From contig NZ_CAMYMD010000019.1 in assembly GCF_947259555.1 (NCBI RefSeq), positions 1 to 64,000 of the forward strand: 64,000 nucleotides of DNA. The letters run 5' to 3'. Under the pieces are notes generated by a model. That model did not search any database and was not told where the DNA came from. It saw only the letters and a list, made by a program, of their open reading frames with translations. A program made the translations under genes and the position numbers. Source of the stretch: an uncultured Roseovarius sp. GTDB taxonomy: Bacteria > Pseudomonadota > Alphaproteobacteria > Rhodobacterales > Rhodobacteraceae. Shown here piece after piece: positions 39,201 through 49,104 of this stretch. Numbering within the stretch: position 1 is the first letter of the stretch; the number at the start of each line of letters is the position of its first letter.

Positions 39201-41614
39201 ATGACCTGACCCCCGACCGCGACGACCGCACCGCAAACCTCAAGGGGATCGGCTCTGCGCGCAGGCGCGTCGAGGATGCGCGATTCACTCAAGGAAAAGG
39301 CAATTACGTCGACGACATCAAGCTGCCGGGCATGCTCTTTGGCGATTTCGTCCGCTCGCCTTATGCACATGCGCGCGTCGTCTCTGTCGATACGTCTGCG
39401 GCCATGGCCCTCGATGGGGTGGTGGCCGTACTGACAGCCAAGGATCTGGAGCCTCTGGGCCTGCATTGGATGCCCACCCTCGCTGGCGACAAGCAGATGG
39501 TGCTGGCCGATGGCAAAGTGCTCTTTCAAGGGCAAGAGGTGGCCTATGTCGTCGCGCGCGACCGCTATGTCGCCGCGGATGCCGTGGAACTGGTGGAGGT
39601 GGAGTATGAGGAGCTACCCGTCATCACCGACCCGTTCGAGGCTCTCAACTCCGACACCGTGCTGCGCGAGGATCTGCAACCCGGTGCTGACGGCGCCCAT
39701 GGCCCCCGGCGCCACGCCAACCATATTTTCCTCTGGGAAGAGGGCGACAAGACCGCCACCGAAGAGGTGATCGGCAGCGCTGATGTGGTGGTCGAGGAAA
39801 TGATCTATTATCACCGCACCCACCCCTGCCCGTTGGAGACCTGCGGTTGCGTCGCCTCGATGGACAAGGTCAATGGCAAGCTGACGGTCTACGGCACCTT
39901 TCAGGCGCCGCATGTGGTGCGCACCGTGGCGTCGCTGCTTTCGGGCATCGACGAACACAACATCCGCGTGGTCAGCCCCGACATCGGCGGCGGCTTTGGC
40001 AACAAGGTGGGCGTCTACCCCGGCTATGTCTGCTCTATCGTCGCCAGCATCGTGACCGGCCTGCCGGTCAAATGGGTCGAGGACCGGATGGAAAACCTGA
40101 TGGCCACCGCCTTTGCCCGCGACTACTGGATGAAAGGCAGGATTTCGGCCACCAAGGAGGGCAAGATCACCGCGTTGGAGGCCCATGTCACCGCTGATCA
40201 CGGTGCGTTCGACGCCTGCGCCGATCCCACCAAGTTTCCGGCCGGTTTCTTTCACATCTGCACCGGCAGCTATGACATCCCCGTGGCCTACGTGGGCGTC
40301 GACGGCGTCTATACCAACAAGGCCCCCGGCGGGGTCGCCTATCGCTGTTCGTTCCGTGTGACCGAGGCGGCCTATTTCATCGAACGGATGATCGAGATTC
40401 TGGCCATCGAGCTCGGCATGGACGCGGCGGAACTCAGGCGCATCAACTTCATCCGTGCCGATCAATTCCCGTATCACTCGGCACTCGGATGGGAATATGA
40501 CTCGGGCGACTATCAAACCGCGTGGGACAAGGCGCTGAAAGCCGTGGATTACGACGGCCTGCGCACCGAACAAGCCGCACGCGTCGAAGCATTCAGGCGC
40601 GGCGAGACGCGGCGGCTGATTGGCATCGGTCTCACACATTTCACCGAAATCGTCGGCGCGGGCCCGGTCAAGAATTGCGACATACTCGGGATGGGCATGT
40701 TCGACAGTTGCGAGATCCGCATCCATCCCACCGGATCGGCCATCGCCCGCCTTGGCACGATTTCCCAAGGCCAGGGGCATGCCACAACCTTTGCCCAGAT
40801 TCTCGCATCTGAAATCGGCATACCAGCGGACAAGATCACGGTAGAGGAAGGCGATACTGACACCGCCCCTTACGGCCTTGGCACCTATGGCAGCCGCTCG
40901 ACCCCAGTGGCAGGCGCGGCCACGGCCCTCGCCGGGCGCAAGATCCGCGCCAAGGCGCAGATGATCGCGGCCTATCTCTTGGAGGTACACGACGATGACG
41001 TCGAATTCGACATAGACCGTTTTGTCGTCAAGGGCGCGCCGGAACGCTTCAAAACCATGGCCGATATTGCCTATGCCGCCTACAATCAGGCCATTCCGGG
41101 CGTCGAGCCGGGGCTGGAAGCGGTCAGCTACTACGACCCACCCAACATGACGTATCCGTTCGGGGCCTATATTTGCGTCATGGAGATCGACGTGGACACC
41201 GGCGAGGCAGAGATCCGGCAATTCTACGCGCTTGACGATTGTGGCACCCGGATCAACCCGATGGTGATCGAGGGGCAGGTGCATGGCGGTCTGACCGAGG
41301 CCCTCGCCATCGCCATGGGACAAGAGATTGCCTATGACGATATGGGCAACGTCAAGACCGGCACACTGATGGATTTCTTCATCCCGACCACGTGGGAGAC
41401 GCCGCACTATACCACCGACCATACCGAAACCCCGTCGCCGCATCATCCCATCGGGGCCAAGGGCGTGGGTGAGAGCCCGAACGTGGGCGGTGTTCCGGCC
41501 TTTTCCAACGCTGTTCATGACGCGCTGCGCCCCTTTGGTCTGCGGCAAAGCCACATGCCGCATGATCACTGGCGCATCTGGAAAGCGGCGCATGATCTGG
41601 GGCTACATGGTTGA
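39197..41614 (+). CDS. coxL: aerobic CO dehydrogenase large subunit, form I
   Basis: 805 residues from ATG 39,197, which overlaps the coxS stop (ATGA). It carries the form I signature AYRCSFR, with Cys384 at the position of the copper-bound Cys388 of the Oligotropha enzyme, rather than the AYRGAGR of form II proteins whose CO activity is doubtful. [15 protein letters not shown] and the C-terminal [13 protein letters not shown] (active-site Glu) are also typical. The subunit binds molybdopterin cytosine dinucleotide and the Mo-S-Cu centre and oxidises CO to CO2. Good evidence that the organism can use CO as a supplementary energy source. Confidence 0.96.
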   Translation: MNDLTPDRDDRTANLKGIGSARRRVEDARFTQGKGNYVDDIKLPGMLFGDFVRSPYAHARVVSVDTSAAMALDGVVAVLTAKDLEPLGLHWMPTLAGDKQMVLADGKVLFQGQEVAYVVARDRYVAADAVELVEVEYEELPVITDPFEALNSDTVLREDLQPGADGAHGPRRHANHIFLWEEGDKTATEEVIGSADVVVEEMIYYHRTHPCPLETCGCVASMDKVNGKLTVYGTFQAPHVVRTVASLLSGIDEHNIRVVSPDIGGGFGNKVGVYPGYVCSIVASIVTGLPVKWVEDRMENLMATAFARDYWMKGRISATKEGKITALEAHVTADHGAFDACADPTKFPAGFFHICTGSYDIPVAYVGVDGVYTNKAPGGVAYRCSFRVTEAAYFIERMIEILAIELGMDAAELRRINFIRADQFPYHSALGWEYDSGDYQTAWDKALKAVDYDGLRTEQAARVEAFRRGETRRLIGIGLTHFTEIVGAGPVKNCDILGMGMFDSCEIRIHPTGSAIARLGTISQGQGHATTFAQILASEIGIPADKITVEEGDTDTAPYGLGTYGSRSTPVAGAATALAGRKIRAKAQMIAAYLLEVHDDDVEFDIDRFVVKGAPERFKTMADIAYAAYNQAIPGVEPGLEAVSYYDPPNMTYPFGAYICVMEIDVDTGEAEIRQFYALDDCGTRINPMVIEGQVHGGLTEALAIAMGQEIAYDDMGNVKTGTLMDFFIPTTWETPHYTTDHTETPSPHHPIGAKGVGESPNVGGVPAFSNAVHDALRPFGLRQSHMPHDHWRIWKAAHDLGLHG

Positions 41615-41682
41615 GGGCAGAGGGGGGCGCTGCCCCCCGCGCCCCCCGGCGTATTTCAGGAACAATGAAAGAGCGGGACAGC

Positions 41683-42561
41683 ATGGCGGACTGGCGCGAT
41701 CTGCAACAGGGTATGGCGGCGCAGGGCTATATCGCGGGCGACGATCTGGCGATGGCTTTGCATATCGCACTTTCACTGGGGCGCCCCCTCCTGCTCGAAG
41801 GAGCGGCGGGGGTGGGCAAAACCGAGGTGGCGCGTGTGCTCGCCGCATTAAAATCCGCGCGCCTCATCCGGCTGCAATGCTATGAGGGGCTGGATGCCGC
41901 ACAGGCAATCTACGAATGGAACTACCCGCGCCAGCTTCTCGCTATCCGCGCCGCAGCCGAAGGCGGGGAGACAGGCGCGGGTGTCGAGGCGCGTATCTTT
42001 TCCGATGACTACCTGCTGGAGCGGCCGCTTTTGCAGGCGATCAGGCAAACGGAGCCCCCCGTGCTCCTGATCGACGAGATCGACCGCGCCGATGAAGAGT
42101 TCGAGGCTTACCTGCTTGAAATCCTGTCAGAGTTTCAGATCACAATTCCCGAGTTGGGGACCATAGCCTCCACTGTGCGACCTATGGTGATCCTGACCGC
42201 CAACGGCACCCGCGACCTCTCAGACGCGTTGCGCAGACGCTGCATTTATGCCCATGTCGATTACCCTGATCGCGTTGCAGAGCTTGCGATACTGCAAAGC
42301 CGGTGCCCCGGACTCGACCGACAGCTTACCGGGCAGATCGTCAGCTTCGTGCAGCAAATCCGTCGTGAGGATCTGGAAAAGACACCCGGTATCGCGGAAA
42401 CTCTTGATTTTGCGGCCTCGCTCGCCGGGCTCGGGATCAATGATTTGACTCACGACCCCGTGGCCCTGCAAGCCGCTTTGGCCACCCTGCTCAAGACCCA
42501 AGCCGACCGCGCCAATATTACGACCGAAGTGGCGCAGCGCCTCGCGGGGCAAGCTGCATGA
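41683..42561 (+). CDS. coxD: CoxD, MoxR-type AAA+ ATPase for CO dehydrogenase maturation
   Basis: 292 residues. ATG 41,683 (MADWRDLQQ) is chosen by family layout; ATG 41,665 with AGGA only three bases upstream is an alternative. Walker A GAAGVGKTEVAR, Walker B VLLIDEIDRADEEFEAYLLE, and the sensor ILTANGTRDLSDALRRRC mark a MoxR-family AAA+. CoxD is known to act in building the [CuSMoO2] centre of CoxL, together with the VWA protein CoxE encoded next. Confidence 0.92.
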   Translation: MADWRDLQQGMAAQGYIAGDDLAMALHIALSLGRPLLLEGAAGVGKTEVARVLAALKSARLIRLQCYEGLDAAQAIYEWNYPRQLLAIRAAAEGGETGAGVEARIFSDDYLLERPLLQAIRQTEPPVLLIDEIDRADEEFEAYLLEILSEFQITIPELGTIASTVRPMVILTANGTRDLSDALRRRCIYAHVDYPDRVAELAILQSRCPGLDRQLTGQIVSFVQQIRREDLEKTPGIAETLDFAASLAGLGINDLTHDPVALQAALATLLKTQADRANITTEVAQRLAGQAA

Positions 42562-43733
42562 GCCGCGTCACCCGCTTTGCCGCCCGCGATCCGGGGCCAT
42601 CAGCGCGCGTCGCAGGCTTTATAAACCACCTGCGCGGCAATGGTCTCCGGCTCGGCGTGGGAGAGACACAGACCGCGCTCGCCGCGCTGACCCATGTCAA
42701 TGCGGCCAACCCGGAAGAGACGCGGCGCGCACTGAAATCGGTCTGTGCCAGCAACGCGGGTGAGGCCTCACAGTTCGACGCGCTCTTTGACAGCTACTGG
42801 CTCAACGCGGGCCGGGTCCGCGAGAAGACCGCTCCTACCGCGCGCAAAGGAGAACACAGTGAAAACAGCCGCGACGCGCAGGGCCATAGCAGCAACGCGC
42901 CCGGCAAGGTCCATTCCCCGGACGACGGTGCAGGCGACGCGCATGGCGACGGGACCGGCAAACTGATCGCCAGCCGCACCGCCAACTTGATGCGCGAGGA
43001 CATGCGCAAACTTGTGAGCCCGCAGGACATCAAGGCAGCCGAGGACGTGGCCCGGCGCATCGCACGCAGCCTCGCTTATCGTCGTGCGCGACGCCGCCGC
43101 GCCGCACGCAAGGGCGACCAGATCCACTTTCGTCGTCTCATACGCGCCAGCCTGTCGACCGGCGGCGAGCCGCTCAGCCTGCCCCGCAAAAAGCGCCCGG
43201 ACCGCAAGGTGCGGATTCTGGCTCTTTGCGATGTCTCGGGCTCCATGACAATTTATGCACGAGTGTTTCTTGCCTTTCTGTCAGGCCTTGTCCGTGCTGA
43301 TGACGCCACGGATGCCTGGCTCTTTCACACCCGTCTGCTGCGCATATCGGACGCGCTGCGCGATCCCGATCCGCTTCGTGCGCTGAACCGCCTGTCACTC
43401 TTGGCCGAAGGGTTTGGCGGCGGCTCAAAAATCGGCGCATCGCTGGCGCAATTCGCCCAGGGACCGGCGCGCCATTGCGTCAATTCCCGTTCGGTTGTGG
43501 TGATCCTCTCGGATGGCTACGATACAGACACTCCCGAGGCGCTCGTCGATGCCCTGACCCGCCTGCGCAAGCGCGGTGCGCGCATCCTATGGCTCAACCC
43601 TTTGAAAGGCTGGAAAGAATATCAACCGGTGACAGCCGCCATGGCTGCCGCCCTGCCCCATCTCGACCATTTCGCCGCCGCGACGACGCTGAACGATCTG
43701 GCCGCACTTGGTCCGCAACTGGAGCGTCTGTGA
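42558..43733 (+). CDS. coxE: CoxE, VWA-domain protein partner of CoxD
   Basis: 391 residues, starting in ATGA overlap with coxD. The C-terminal half is a von Willebrand A domain with a complete MIDAS: DVSGSMTIYARVF, a central Thr/Ser region and VVILSDGYDTD. The N-terminal half is helical and basic with a hydrophilic insert (residues about 95-140). MoxR/VWA pairs act as metal-cofactor insertion machines; here CoxE is required for copper insertion in known CO oxidisers. Confidence 0.92.
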   Translation: MSRVTRFAARDPGPSARVAGFINHLRGNGLRLGVGETQTALAALTHVNAANPEETRRALKSVCASNAGEASQFDALFDSYWLNAGRVREKTAPTARKGEHSENSRDAQGHSSNAPGKVHSPDDGAGDAHGDGTGKLIASRTANLMREDMRKLVSPQDIKAAEDVARRIARSLAYRRARRRRAARKGDQIHFRRLIRASLSTGGEPLSLPRKKRPDRKVRILALCDVSGSMTIYARVFLAFLSGLVRADDATDAWLFHTRLLRISDALRDPDPLRALNRLSLLAEGFGGGSKIGASLAQFAQGPARHCVNSRSVVVILSDGYDTDTPEALVDALTRLRKRGARILWLNPLKGWKEYQPVTAAMAAALPHLDHFAAATTLNDLAALGPQLERL

Positions 43734-43734
43734 C

Positions 43735-44490
43735 ATGGGCACTGACACACTCGATCTCGCCACGCACCGTCTTGCAACCGCTCGCGAACCCTATGCCATC
43801 GCCACCGTGATCCGCACAGTAGGTGCTACTGCCGCGAAGCCCGGCGCGCGCGCGCTTGTCCTTGCAGACGGCACCATATCGGAGGGCTGGATCGGCGGCG
43901 GATGTGTGCGCAGCGCGATCAGTCGCGCCGCACGCGATGCGATTGCCGAAGCCACCCCGCGCCTCATCTCGATCCAGCCCGAAGACGCGTTGAGAGAACA
44001 CGGCCTGTCCCCCGGTCAGACCCATGAGGGCCGCGAGATCGCGCGCAACGGCTGTCCCAGCAAGGGCGCCATGGAGGTTTTCGTGGAGCCCGTTCTGCCC
44101 CGTCCTGAACTGGTGATCCTTGGCGCATCGCCCGTCGCCCTCGCGTTGGCCACGCTTGCCCAGCCGTTTGAATTTGACATCACCACGCCCGAGTCGGGCC
44201 CATTGCCGGCGCCAACCAGCGCCCGAATGATAGTCATTGCGACACAAGGGTCAGGCGATCTTGCAGCGCTGAACACGGCCCTTGCCAGCGAGGCGGATTA
44301 TATCGGCTTTGTCTCCAGCCATCGCAAATTTGCGGCACTTTCCAAGAGGCTGGAGGCCGACCCCGACAGCCTTGCGCGCATCCACTCGCCAGCCGGTCTC
44401 GCCATAGATGCCGTCACGCCAGAGGAAATCGCGCTCTCTATCCTCGCACAGATCGTCAAGCACCGCAGGCAAGGCCAGCGTCAGACATGA
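43735..44490 (+). CDS. coxF: CoxF, XdhC-like maturation protein
   Basis: 251 residues from ATG 43,735, one base after the coxE stop. The N-terminal XdhC/CoxI domain has VGATAAKPGARALVLADG and the GWIGGGCVRSAI loop; the C-terminal half is a Rossmann-type domain (LVILGASPVALALATLAQ and FVSSHRKFAAL). XdhC-family proteins bind and sulfurate Mo cofactor for hydroxylase-type enzymes; CoxF does the equivalent for CO dehydrogenase. Confidence 0.9.
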   Translation: MGTDTLDLATHRLATAREPYAIATVIRTVGATAAKPGARALVLADGTISEGWIGGGCVRSAISRAARDAIAEATPRLISIQPEDALREHGLSPGQTHEGREIARNGCPSKGAMEVFVEPVLPRPELVILGASPVALALATLAQPFEFDITTPESGPLPAPTSARMIVIATQGSGDLAALNTALASEADYIGFVSSHRKFAALSKRLEADPDSLARIHSPAGLAIDAVTPEEIALSILAQIVKHRRQGQRQT

Positions 44491-44518
44491 ATTTCGCTTT
44501 TATATCAAGGAGTATGCT

Positions 44519-44968
44519 ATGGACCTCGCCGATGAAATCAACATCCAAGCACCGAAAGACCGGGTGTATGCGGCGCTGAACGATCCCGACATCTTGCGGC
44601 AGAGCATTCCCGGTTGCGAAGAGTTGGTCAAACATTCCGATACGGAGATGGAGGCGCGTGTCTTGCTCAAGATCGGACCGGTCAAAGCGCGGTTTACCGG
44701 AACCGTCACGCTCGACACATCCGGCGCACCGGATGCGTTCTCTCTGAAAGGCCAGGGCAATGGCGGCACTGCCGGACACGCCAAGGGCGGGGCTGATGTG
44801 ACGCTGACCGAACAGGACGGCGTGACGATCCTGCGCTACGAAGCGCATGCCGATATTGGCGGCAAGCTCGCGCAGTTGGGTAGCCGGCTCGTTCAAAGCA
44901 CGGCCAAGAAGCTCGCCAGCAAGTTCTTTGCCAACTTCCAGGAGGCCGTGGCCCCGGCCGAAGTCTGA
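44519..44968 (+). CDS. coxG: CoxG, SRPBCC-fold protein of the CO dehydrogenase cluster
   Basis: 149 residues from ATG 44,519 with AAGGAG nine bases upstream. The START/SRPBCC fold begins with DEINIQAPKDRVYAALNDP and IPGCEELVKHSDTEM and continues with VKARFTGTVTLD. It is a short version lacking the long C-terminal membrane tail seen in some CoxG. CoxG recruits CO dehydrogenase to the inner membrane and links it to quinones. Last gene of the cluster. Confidence 0.9.
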   Translation: MDLADEINIQAPKDRVYAALNDPDILRQSIPGCEELVKHSDTEMEARVLLKIGPVKARFTGTVTLDTSGAPDAFSLKGQGNGGTAGHAKGGADVTLTEQDGVTILRYEAHADIGGKLAQLGSRLVQSTAKKLASKFFANFQEAVAPAEV

Positions 44969-44981
44969 GCCCGGCCGGGGC
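44951..44981. terminator. GC-rich hairpin between coxG and the convergent glcG
   Basis: GCCCCGGCCG (44,951-44,960) pairs perfectly with CGGCCGGGGC (44,972-44,981) around an 11-base loop that contains the coxG stop codon. It sits between convergent genes and has no T tract, so it is a possible bidirectional, weak terminator. Confidence 0.4.
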
Positions 44982-44988
44982 GCACGCC

Positions 44989-45411
44989 TCAGAGCGACGC
45001 CATAAACGCCGCGATCCCGGCCTCGGCCACCTCGCGGTCCTGCGCGGGCGTGCCGGAACTCACCCCGATGCCGCCCACAACCTCGCCGTTGACCTCAACT
45101 GGCAGGCCACCGCCCACCACCATCAGCCGCCCGCCAATGGCCGAGGCGATACCGTAGACCGGCTTGCCGGGCTGACTGACCTCGCCATATTCATGCGTCG
45201 CCTTCTTGGCGCCCGCGGCGGTGAACGCCTTGTCGATGGCGATGGTGATCGAGGTCACCTTGCCACCATCCATCCGCTCGAACGCGACCAGATTGCCGCC
45301 CTCATCGGTGATCGCGATGCACATCGGCACGCCAATCTCGGCGGCCTTGGCGCGCGCACCTGACAGCAACACACCTGCATCCGCCAGATCCAGCCTCTTG
45401 ATCGTCATCAT
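44989..45411 (-). CDS. glcG: GlcG/HbpS-family protein
   Basis: 140 residues from ATG 45,411 with AAGGGG upstream. The family signature [18 protein letters not shown], followed by [17 protein letters not shown], and the C-terminal [20 protein letters not shown] are present. Members bind heme or corrinoid-like ligands or have unknown roles in glycolate-utilisation operons. Here the adjacent 45,422-45,790 stretch is the remains of malate synthase G (glcB), the usual glc operon partner, which supports the glcG name. Function in this organism is not established. Confidence 0.8.
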   Translation of the reverse strand: MMTIKRLDLADAGVLLSGARAKAAEIGVPMCIAITDEGGNLVAFERMDGGKVTSITIAIDKAFTAAGAKKATHEYGEVSQPGKPVYGIASAIGGRLMVVGGGLPVEVNGEVVGGIGVSSGTPAQDREVAEAGIAAFMASL

Positions 45412-45421
45412 CGCCAGTCCC

Positions 45422-45790
45422 CTTATGCTGCCTTGACGCCGCGCCGCGCGGGCTCTGTATAGCCCGAGGGCTGCTCGGCCGATCTTGCCATCGAACGCGC
45501 GCCGCTGCAAAGGCCGACACGTCGAACTCCGGCACCATCGGGCGGTTTTCCGGGTCATCCGCGTTTTGCGCGTCCACCTTGGGGGCCATCCGGCGGAGTG
45601 ACGCCTCGATCTCTTCCGCCGAGCGTACGCCATGAATCAGCCAGTTGGCCAGATATTGCGAGGAAATCTGCGCGCGAGGCCGGGTCCGAGCCTTTGAGCG
45701 CCTCTTGCAGCCCCGGCACATCGACGTGGTGATACTGCGTGGCGTGCGAATTGCGCGGTGTCCGCAAGACCAGTCACCTGCCCCGCCCCG
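45422..45790 (-). pseudogene. glcB: malate synthase G (glcB) C-terminal remnant
   Basis: The minus strand shows malate synthase G pieces in more than one frame: [16 protein letters not shown], then [20 protein letters not shown] and [18 protein letters not shown], and the final EQPSGYTEP stretch ending with TAA at 45,424-45,422. The catalytic domain is absent and a deletion lies between the first two pieces. The remnant lies just upstream of glcG in transcription order. The glyoxylate-condensing enzyme must be supplied elsewhere, if at all. Confidence 0.75.
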
Positions 45791-46020
45791 GTCACGTGCA
45801 ACCCAGGCTCCGGAGCAATCCGGTGCCGCGCAGGCGGGTTAACGAAAGGTTGCACGGGGCGCGCGGGGGGAGCGGCGAAAGGGGCAGAATCGTCAGGTTA
45901 ACAAGGGGGATGGGCGATTTTGGGCTGTCTGTATCGCGTCGGTATTGCGACGGTATCGCGACGGCGTGGGTGTGGGGAGAGGGGGCGGTTAACGGGGCGT
46001 GTGTAGCGGCGGGTGCAGAC

Positions 46021-46086
46021 GTCATCCTCCGGCTTGACCGGAGGATCTGCTGGCGGGGAGATCCTCGGGTCAGGCCCGAGGATGAC
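46021..46086. repeat. palindromic intergenic repeat, copy 1
   Basis: Two nested palindromes back to back: ATCCTCCGGCTTGACCGGAGGAT and GATCCTCGGGTCAGGCCCGAGGAT, each written here only as arms CCTCCGG/CCGGAGG and CCTCGGG/CCCGAGG, bounded by GTCATC and GATGAC. The same unit recurs at 46,134 (half) and 47,660 (complete), flanking the TPR gene. It is of the REP type common in Rhodobacterales intergenic regions. Confidence 0.75.
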
Positions 46087-46133
46087 GGGGAAAGAGAGGG
46101 CGGTTGGGTCAGGCGTCGGGGCGGGACACGGAC

Positions 46134-46162
46134 GTCATCCTCCGGCTTGACCGGAGGATGAC
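46134..46162. repeat. palindromic intergenic repeat, copy 2 (single palindrome)
   Basis: A half unit with arms GTCATCCTCCGG and CCGGAGGATGAC around a short TTGA loop. It starts 19 bases after the stop of the TPR gene in its direction of transcription and could act as a transcription stop or mRNA 3'-end stabiliser. Confidence 0.7.
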
Positions 46163-46180
46163 GGGGAAAAAGAGGCTCGG

Positions 46181-47599
46181 TTAGTCGTCGGGGAGGACGG
46201 CGAGTTGGCTTTGAACCCCCGCGATATGCGGATGGTCGGCGGGGAGCGTGGCGCGGAAGATGGCCAGCGCCTGCTCCAGCAGCGGACGGGCCTCGGTTGC
46301 GCGGTTAAGCTTTACCAGCACGCCTGCGAGGTTTTTGAGGCCGACGGCATAGTCCGGATGCTCCTCGCCGATGGTCGCGCGCTCTATTTCCGACGATTGC
46401 CGGTAGAGCCCTTCGGCCTCGGTATACCGCCCCTGCGCCTGCACCACGAGCGCAAGGTTGCCCATGCGGTTAGCATACTCCGGGTGCATCTCACCGATGG
46501 TCGCGCGGTCGATCTCCAGTGCCTCGCGGTAGAGCCCCTCGGCCTCGGCATACCGCCCCTGCGCCTGCACCACGAGCGCGAGGTTATTGAGGCCGATGGC
46601 ATAATTCGGATGCCCCTCGCCGATAGTCGCGCGCTCTATTTCCGACGATTGCCGGTAGAGCCCCTCGGCCTCGGCATACCGACCCTGCGCCTCCAGCACA
46701 AGCGCGAGGTTGTTGAGGTTGGTGGCATAGTCCGGATGCCCCTCGCCGATGGTCGCGCGACCGATCTGTAGCGCCTCGCGATAGAGCCCCTCGGCCTCGG
46801 CATACTGCCCCTGCGCGTTGATTGTCAGGGCGTGGTCATTCAGGGCCGCCGCGGTCTTCTCCGGCTTGCCGTCCGTTCGGGCGAGGGCCACGAGGTCTGC
46901 CCCGTAGCGATGCGCGGCGTCGAGATGTCCGGCGCGCCAGGCGTATGCGCGGGCCTTGAACAGGGCGTCATATCCCGGGTTCAGCCGTGCCGCGTCGGCG
47001 TAGTGGCGGGCGGCGTCGTGCCAGCGGACCTCGGCCTCGGCGACCTCGCCCCGGCCATAGGCGGCGCGGGCGGTCTCGGAAATGGCGAGTTCGTTGCGCG
47101 CCTCGATCTCGGCGAAGATGGCGTCGGCGAGGGAGTAGTCGCCCTGTTCCAGCGCCGCCTTGGCCTCGGCAATCCGGTCGCCGCCGATATGGTTGGCCTC
47201 GCGGTCGAGCAGTGCCTCGAGGTCGGCGATGCGTTTGCGGGCCTCGGCGAGGGATTTTTCCGGGTTGGCGATCTGGGATTCGAGTTCGGCGATACGGGCG
47301 CGAAGCTGCGTCTTTTCTCCCTCTGCGGCCTCGGCCAGTTCCTGTTCGAGATCGGCCTTGAGTTCGCGGCGCAGGCGGATGAATTCGGAGACGGTGAGGG
47401 CCGGGCCGTCCCTGGCCTGTGACGGCTTGATCTGGTCGATGGTCTCGGGGGCGAGTTGGGTGGGTCTGTCGCGTTTGAAGGGCCATTTGACCCAGCCAAT
47501 CAAGACGGCCAGAGCCGTTATGATGGCCGTAAGCGGCACGACCCAAGCGGCCTCGGCGACCAGCCACTCCTTTACGGCAATCCAATACTCCAACATCAC
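46181..47599 (-). CDS. membrane-anchored TPR-repeat protein
   Basis: 472 residues. The N-terminus has one membrane helix (WVVPLTAIITALAVLIGWV), then a charged coiled coil (about 75-145), a region of irregular TPR-like helices and at least five kinesin-light-chain-type TPRs of 42 residues (unit such as AEGLYREALEIDRATIGE followed by HPDYA and NLALVLEAQGRY). The repeats are nearly identical at the DNA level in 126-base units, implying recent duplication or gene conversion. It is probably a protein-interaction scaffold facing the cytoplasm or periplasm. The gene is flanked by REP-like palindromes; no partner is evident. Confidence 0.8.
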   Translation of the reverse strand: MMLEYWIAVKEWLVAEAAWVVPLTAIITALAVLIGWVKWPFKRDRPTQLAPETIDQIKPSQARDGPALTVSEFIRLRRELKADLEQELAEAAEGEKTQLRARIAELESQIANPEKSLAEARKRIADLEALLDREANHIGGDRIAEAKAALEQGDYSLADAIFAEIEARNELAISETARAAYGRGEVAEAEVRWHDAARHYADAARLNPGYDALFKARAYAWRAGHLDAAHRYGADLVALARTDGKPEKTAAALNDHALTINAQGQYAEAEGLYREALQIGRATIGEGHPDYATNLNNLALVLEAQGRYAEAEGLYRQSSEIERATIGEGHPNYAIGLNNLALVVQAQGRYAEAEGLYREALEIDRATIGEMHPEYANRMGNLALVVQAQGRYTEAEGLYRQSSEIERATIGEEHPDYAVGLKNLAGVLVKLNRATEARPLLEQALAIFRATLPADHPHIAGVQSQLAVLPDD

Positions 47600-47659
47600 C
47601 GACCCGCTCGACTACCCTCGGCCTCACAATACCCGTTTGCGGCGATGTGGGAAGAGGGC

Positions 47660-47725
47660 GTCATCCTCCGGCTTGATCGGAGGATCTGTTGCCGGAGAGA
47701 TCCTCGGGTCAGGCCCGAGGATGAC
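47660..47725. repeat. palindromic intergenic repeat, copy 3
   Basis: Nearly identical to the unit at 46,021-46,086 (GTCATCCTCCGG, then GAGATCCTCGGGTCAGG and CCCGAGGATGAC). It lies 60 bases upstream of the TPR gene, so the gene is bracketed by copies. Confidence 0.75.
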
Positions 47726-47831
47726 GGGAGGCGGGGGAATGGGGACGGAGACCGGGTTGTACGGGTGGTCTTTGATGCGCGGCCAGGTTTGGCTTGGAGC
47801 GGACATTGACGTGAGCCGCGCATCGACGGGC

Positions 47832-47995
47832 CGTGGTGCGGCGATCCAACGCTCGTTCGGCAGAACTTTATCCCTGCCAAGTCAGGAAAACATCTAAGCA
47901 ATGCGCAGGTTGCAGCCAAATCGCCGTGCCGTCGGGGCGGCCCGTCGATGCGCGGCGGTCTTCGACCGCGTATCGCGCGGGTGCTTTGATCCAAG
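47832..47995. repeat. dispersed ~160-base repeat, copy A
   Basis: This stretch is related to 62,688-62,850 in the opposite orientation. CAGGTTGCAGCCAAATCGCC is an exact shared 20-mer (47,906-47,925) and GGCGATCCAACGCT is also shared. Read rightwards it encodes a peptide with RRSNA, LYPCQVRK and GCSQIA, pieces also found in the other copy. Confidence 0.65.
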
Positions 47996-48021
47996 GTCCG
48001 CTCCAAGCCAAAACCACGCCC

Positions 48022-49104
48022 CTAGCGCAGCTTGAGCGTTGCCAGCCCGATCATCGCCAATATCAGCGCGATGATCCAGAAGCGGATGACGATCTGCGGT
48101 TCGGCCCAGCCCTTTTTCTCGTAGTGGTGGTGGATGGGCGCCATCAGGAACACCCGCTTGCCGGTGCGCTTGAAATAAAACACCTGAATGATCACCGACA
48201 GGGCCTCGACCACGAACAGCCCGCCGACGATGCCCAGCACCAGCTCGTGCTTGGTGGCGACCGCGATCGCGCCCAACGCGCCGCCCAGCGCAAGCGACCC
48301 GGTATCGCCCATAAAGACCGCCGCCGGCGGCGCGTTATACCACAAAAACCCAAGACCGCCGCCCACGAGCCCGGCCACGAAGATCAGGATCTCGCCGGTC
48401 CCGGGCACATAATGCAACCCGAGATAATCGGTAAAATCGACCCGGCCCACGGCATAGGCAATGATCCCCAAGGCGCCGGATGCGATCATCACCGGCATGA
48501 TCGCCAGACCGTCCAGCCCGTCGGTCAGGTTGACGGCATTGGCCGCACCGACGATCACGAACATCGCAAACGGAATGAAGAACACCCCGAGATTGATCAG
48601 CACATCCTTGAAGACCGGCAAGGCGAGTTGGTACTGCAACTCGTCGGGATGATGAAATCCGGCCCAGACCGCGGCAATCAGGGCAATCAGAAATCCAAGA
48701 CCAAGCCGGACACGTCCCGAGACACCCGAGACGTTCTGCTTGCTGACCTTGGCATAGTCATCGGCAAAGCCGATCAACCCGAAGGCCAGGGTCACAAAGA
48801 GCAGGAGCCAGACATACGGATTGTCGAGACGGGCCCAGAGAAGCGTCGAGGTCACCAGCGCCCCCACGATCAGAAGCCCGCCCATGGTCGGCGTGCCGGC
48901 CTTGGTGAAATGCCCCTCGGGACCGTCGATGCGAATGGGCTGGCCCTTGCCCTGACGGCGGCGCAGCGACAGGATCAGCGGCGGGCCGAAAATGAAGCCG
49001 AAGATCAGCGCCGTCATGAACGCCCCGCCCGCCCGAAAGGTGATATAGCGAAAGAGGTTGAAGAAATCACCGCCGTCGGACCAGATGGTCAGCCAATAGA
49101 GCAT
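48022..49104 (-). CDS. mraY: phospho-N-acetylmuramoyl-pentapeptide transferase
   Basis: 360 residues, exactly the family length, from ATG 49,104 (shares one base with the murF stop). About ten membrane helices; conserved [39 protein letters not shown] (catalytic Asp pair), [14 protein letters not shown] and [12 protein letters not shown], and [12 protein letters not shown]. It forms lipid I from UDP-MurNAc-pentapeptide and undecaprenyl phosphate. Most downstream dcw gene visible here; murD and later genes are not next to it. Confidence 0.97.
   Translation of the reverse strand: MLYWLTIWSDGGDFFNLFRYITFRAGGAFMTALIFGFIFGPPLILSLRRRQGKGQPIRIDGPEGHFTKAGTPTMGGLLIVGALVTSTLLWARLDNPYVWLLLFVTLAFGLIGFADDYAKVSKQNVSGVSGRVRLGLGFLIALIAAVWAGFHHPDELQYQLALPVFKDVLINLGVFFIPFAMFVIVGAANAVNLTDGLDGLAIMPVMIASGALGIIAYAVGRVDFTDYLGLHYVPGTGEILIFVAGLVGGGLGFLWYNAPPAAVFMGDTGSLALGGALGAIAVATKHELVLGIVGGLFVVEALSVIIQVFYFKRTGKRVFLMAPIHHHYEKKGWAEPQIVIRFWIIALILAMIGLATLKLR

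Noticed and set aside
39614-41593. 659-codon open frame antisense to coxL
   Set aside because: Shadow of a high-GC coding strand; coxL carries all the motifs.
46380-46800. Regularly spaced repeats that could suggest a CRISPR array
   Set aside because: The 126-base units are TPR codons of one gene; repeat length and lack of unique spacers exclude CRISPR.
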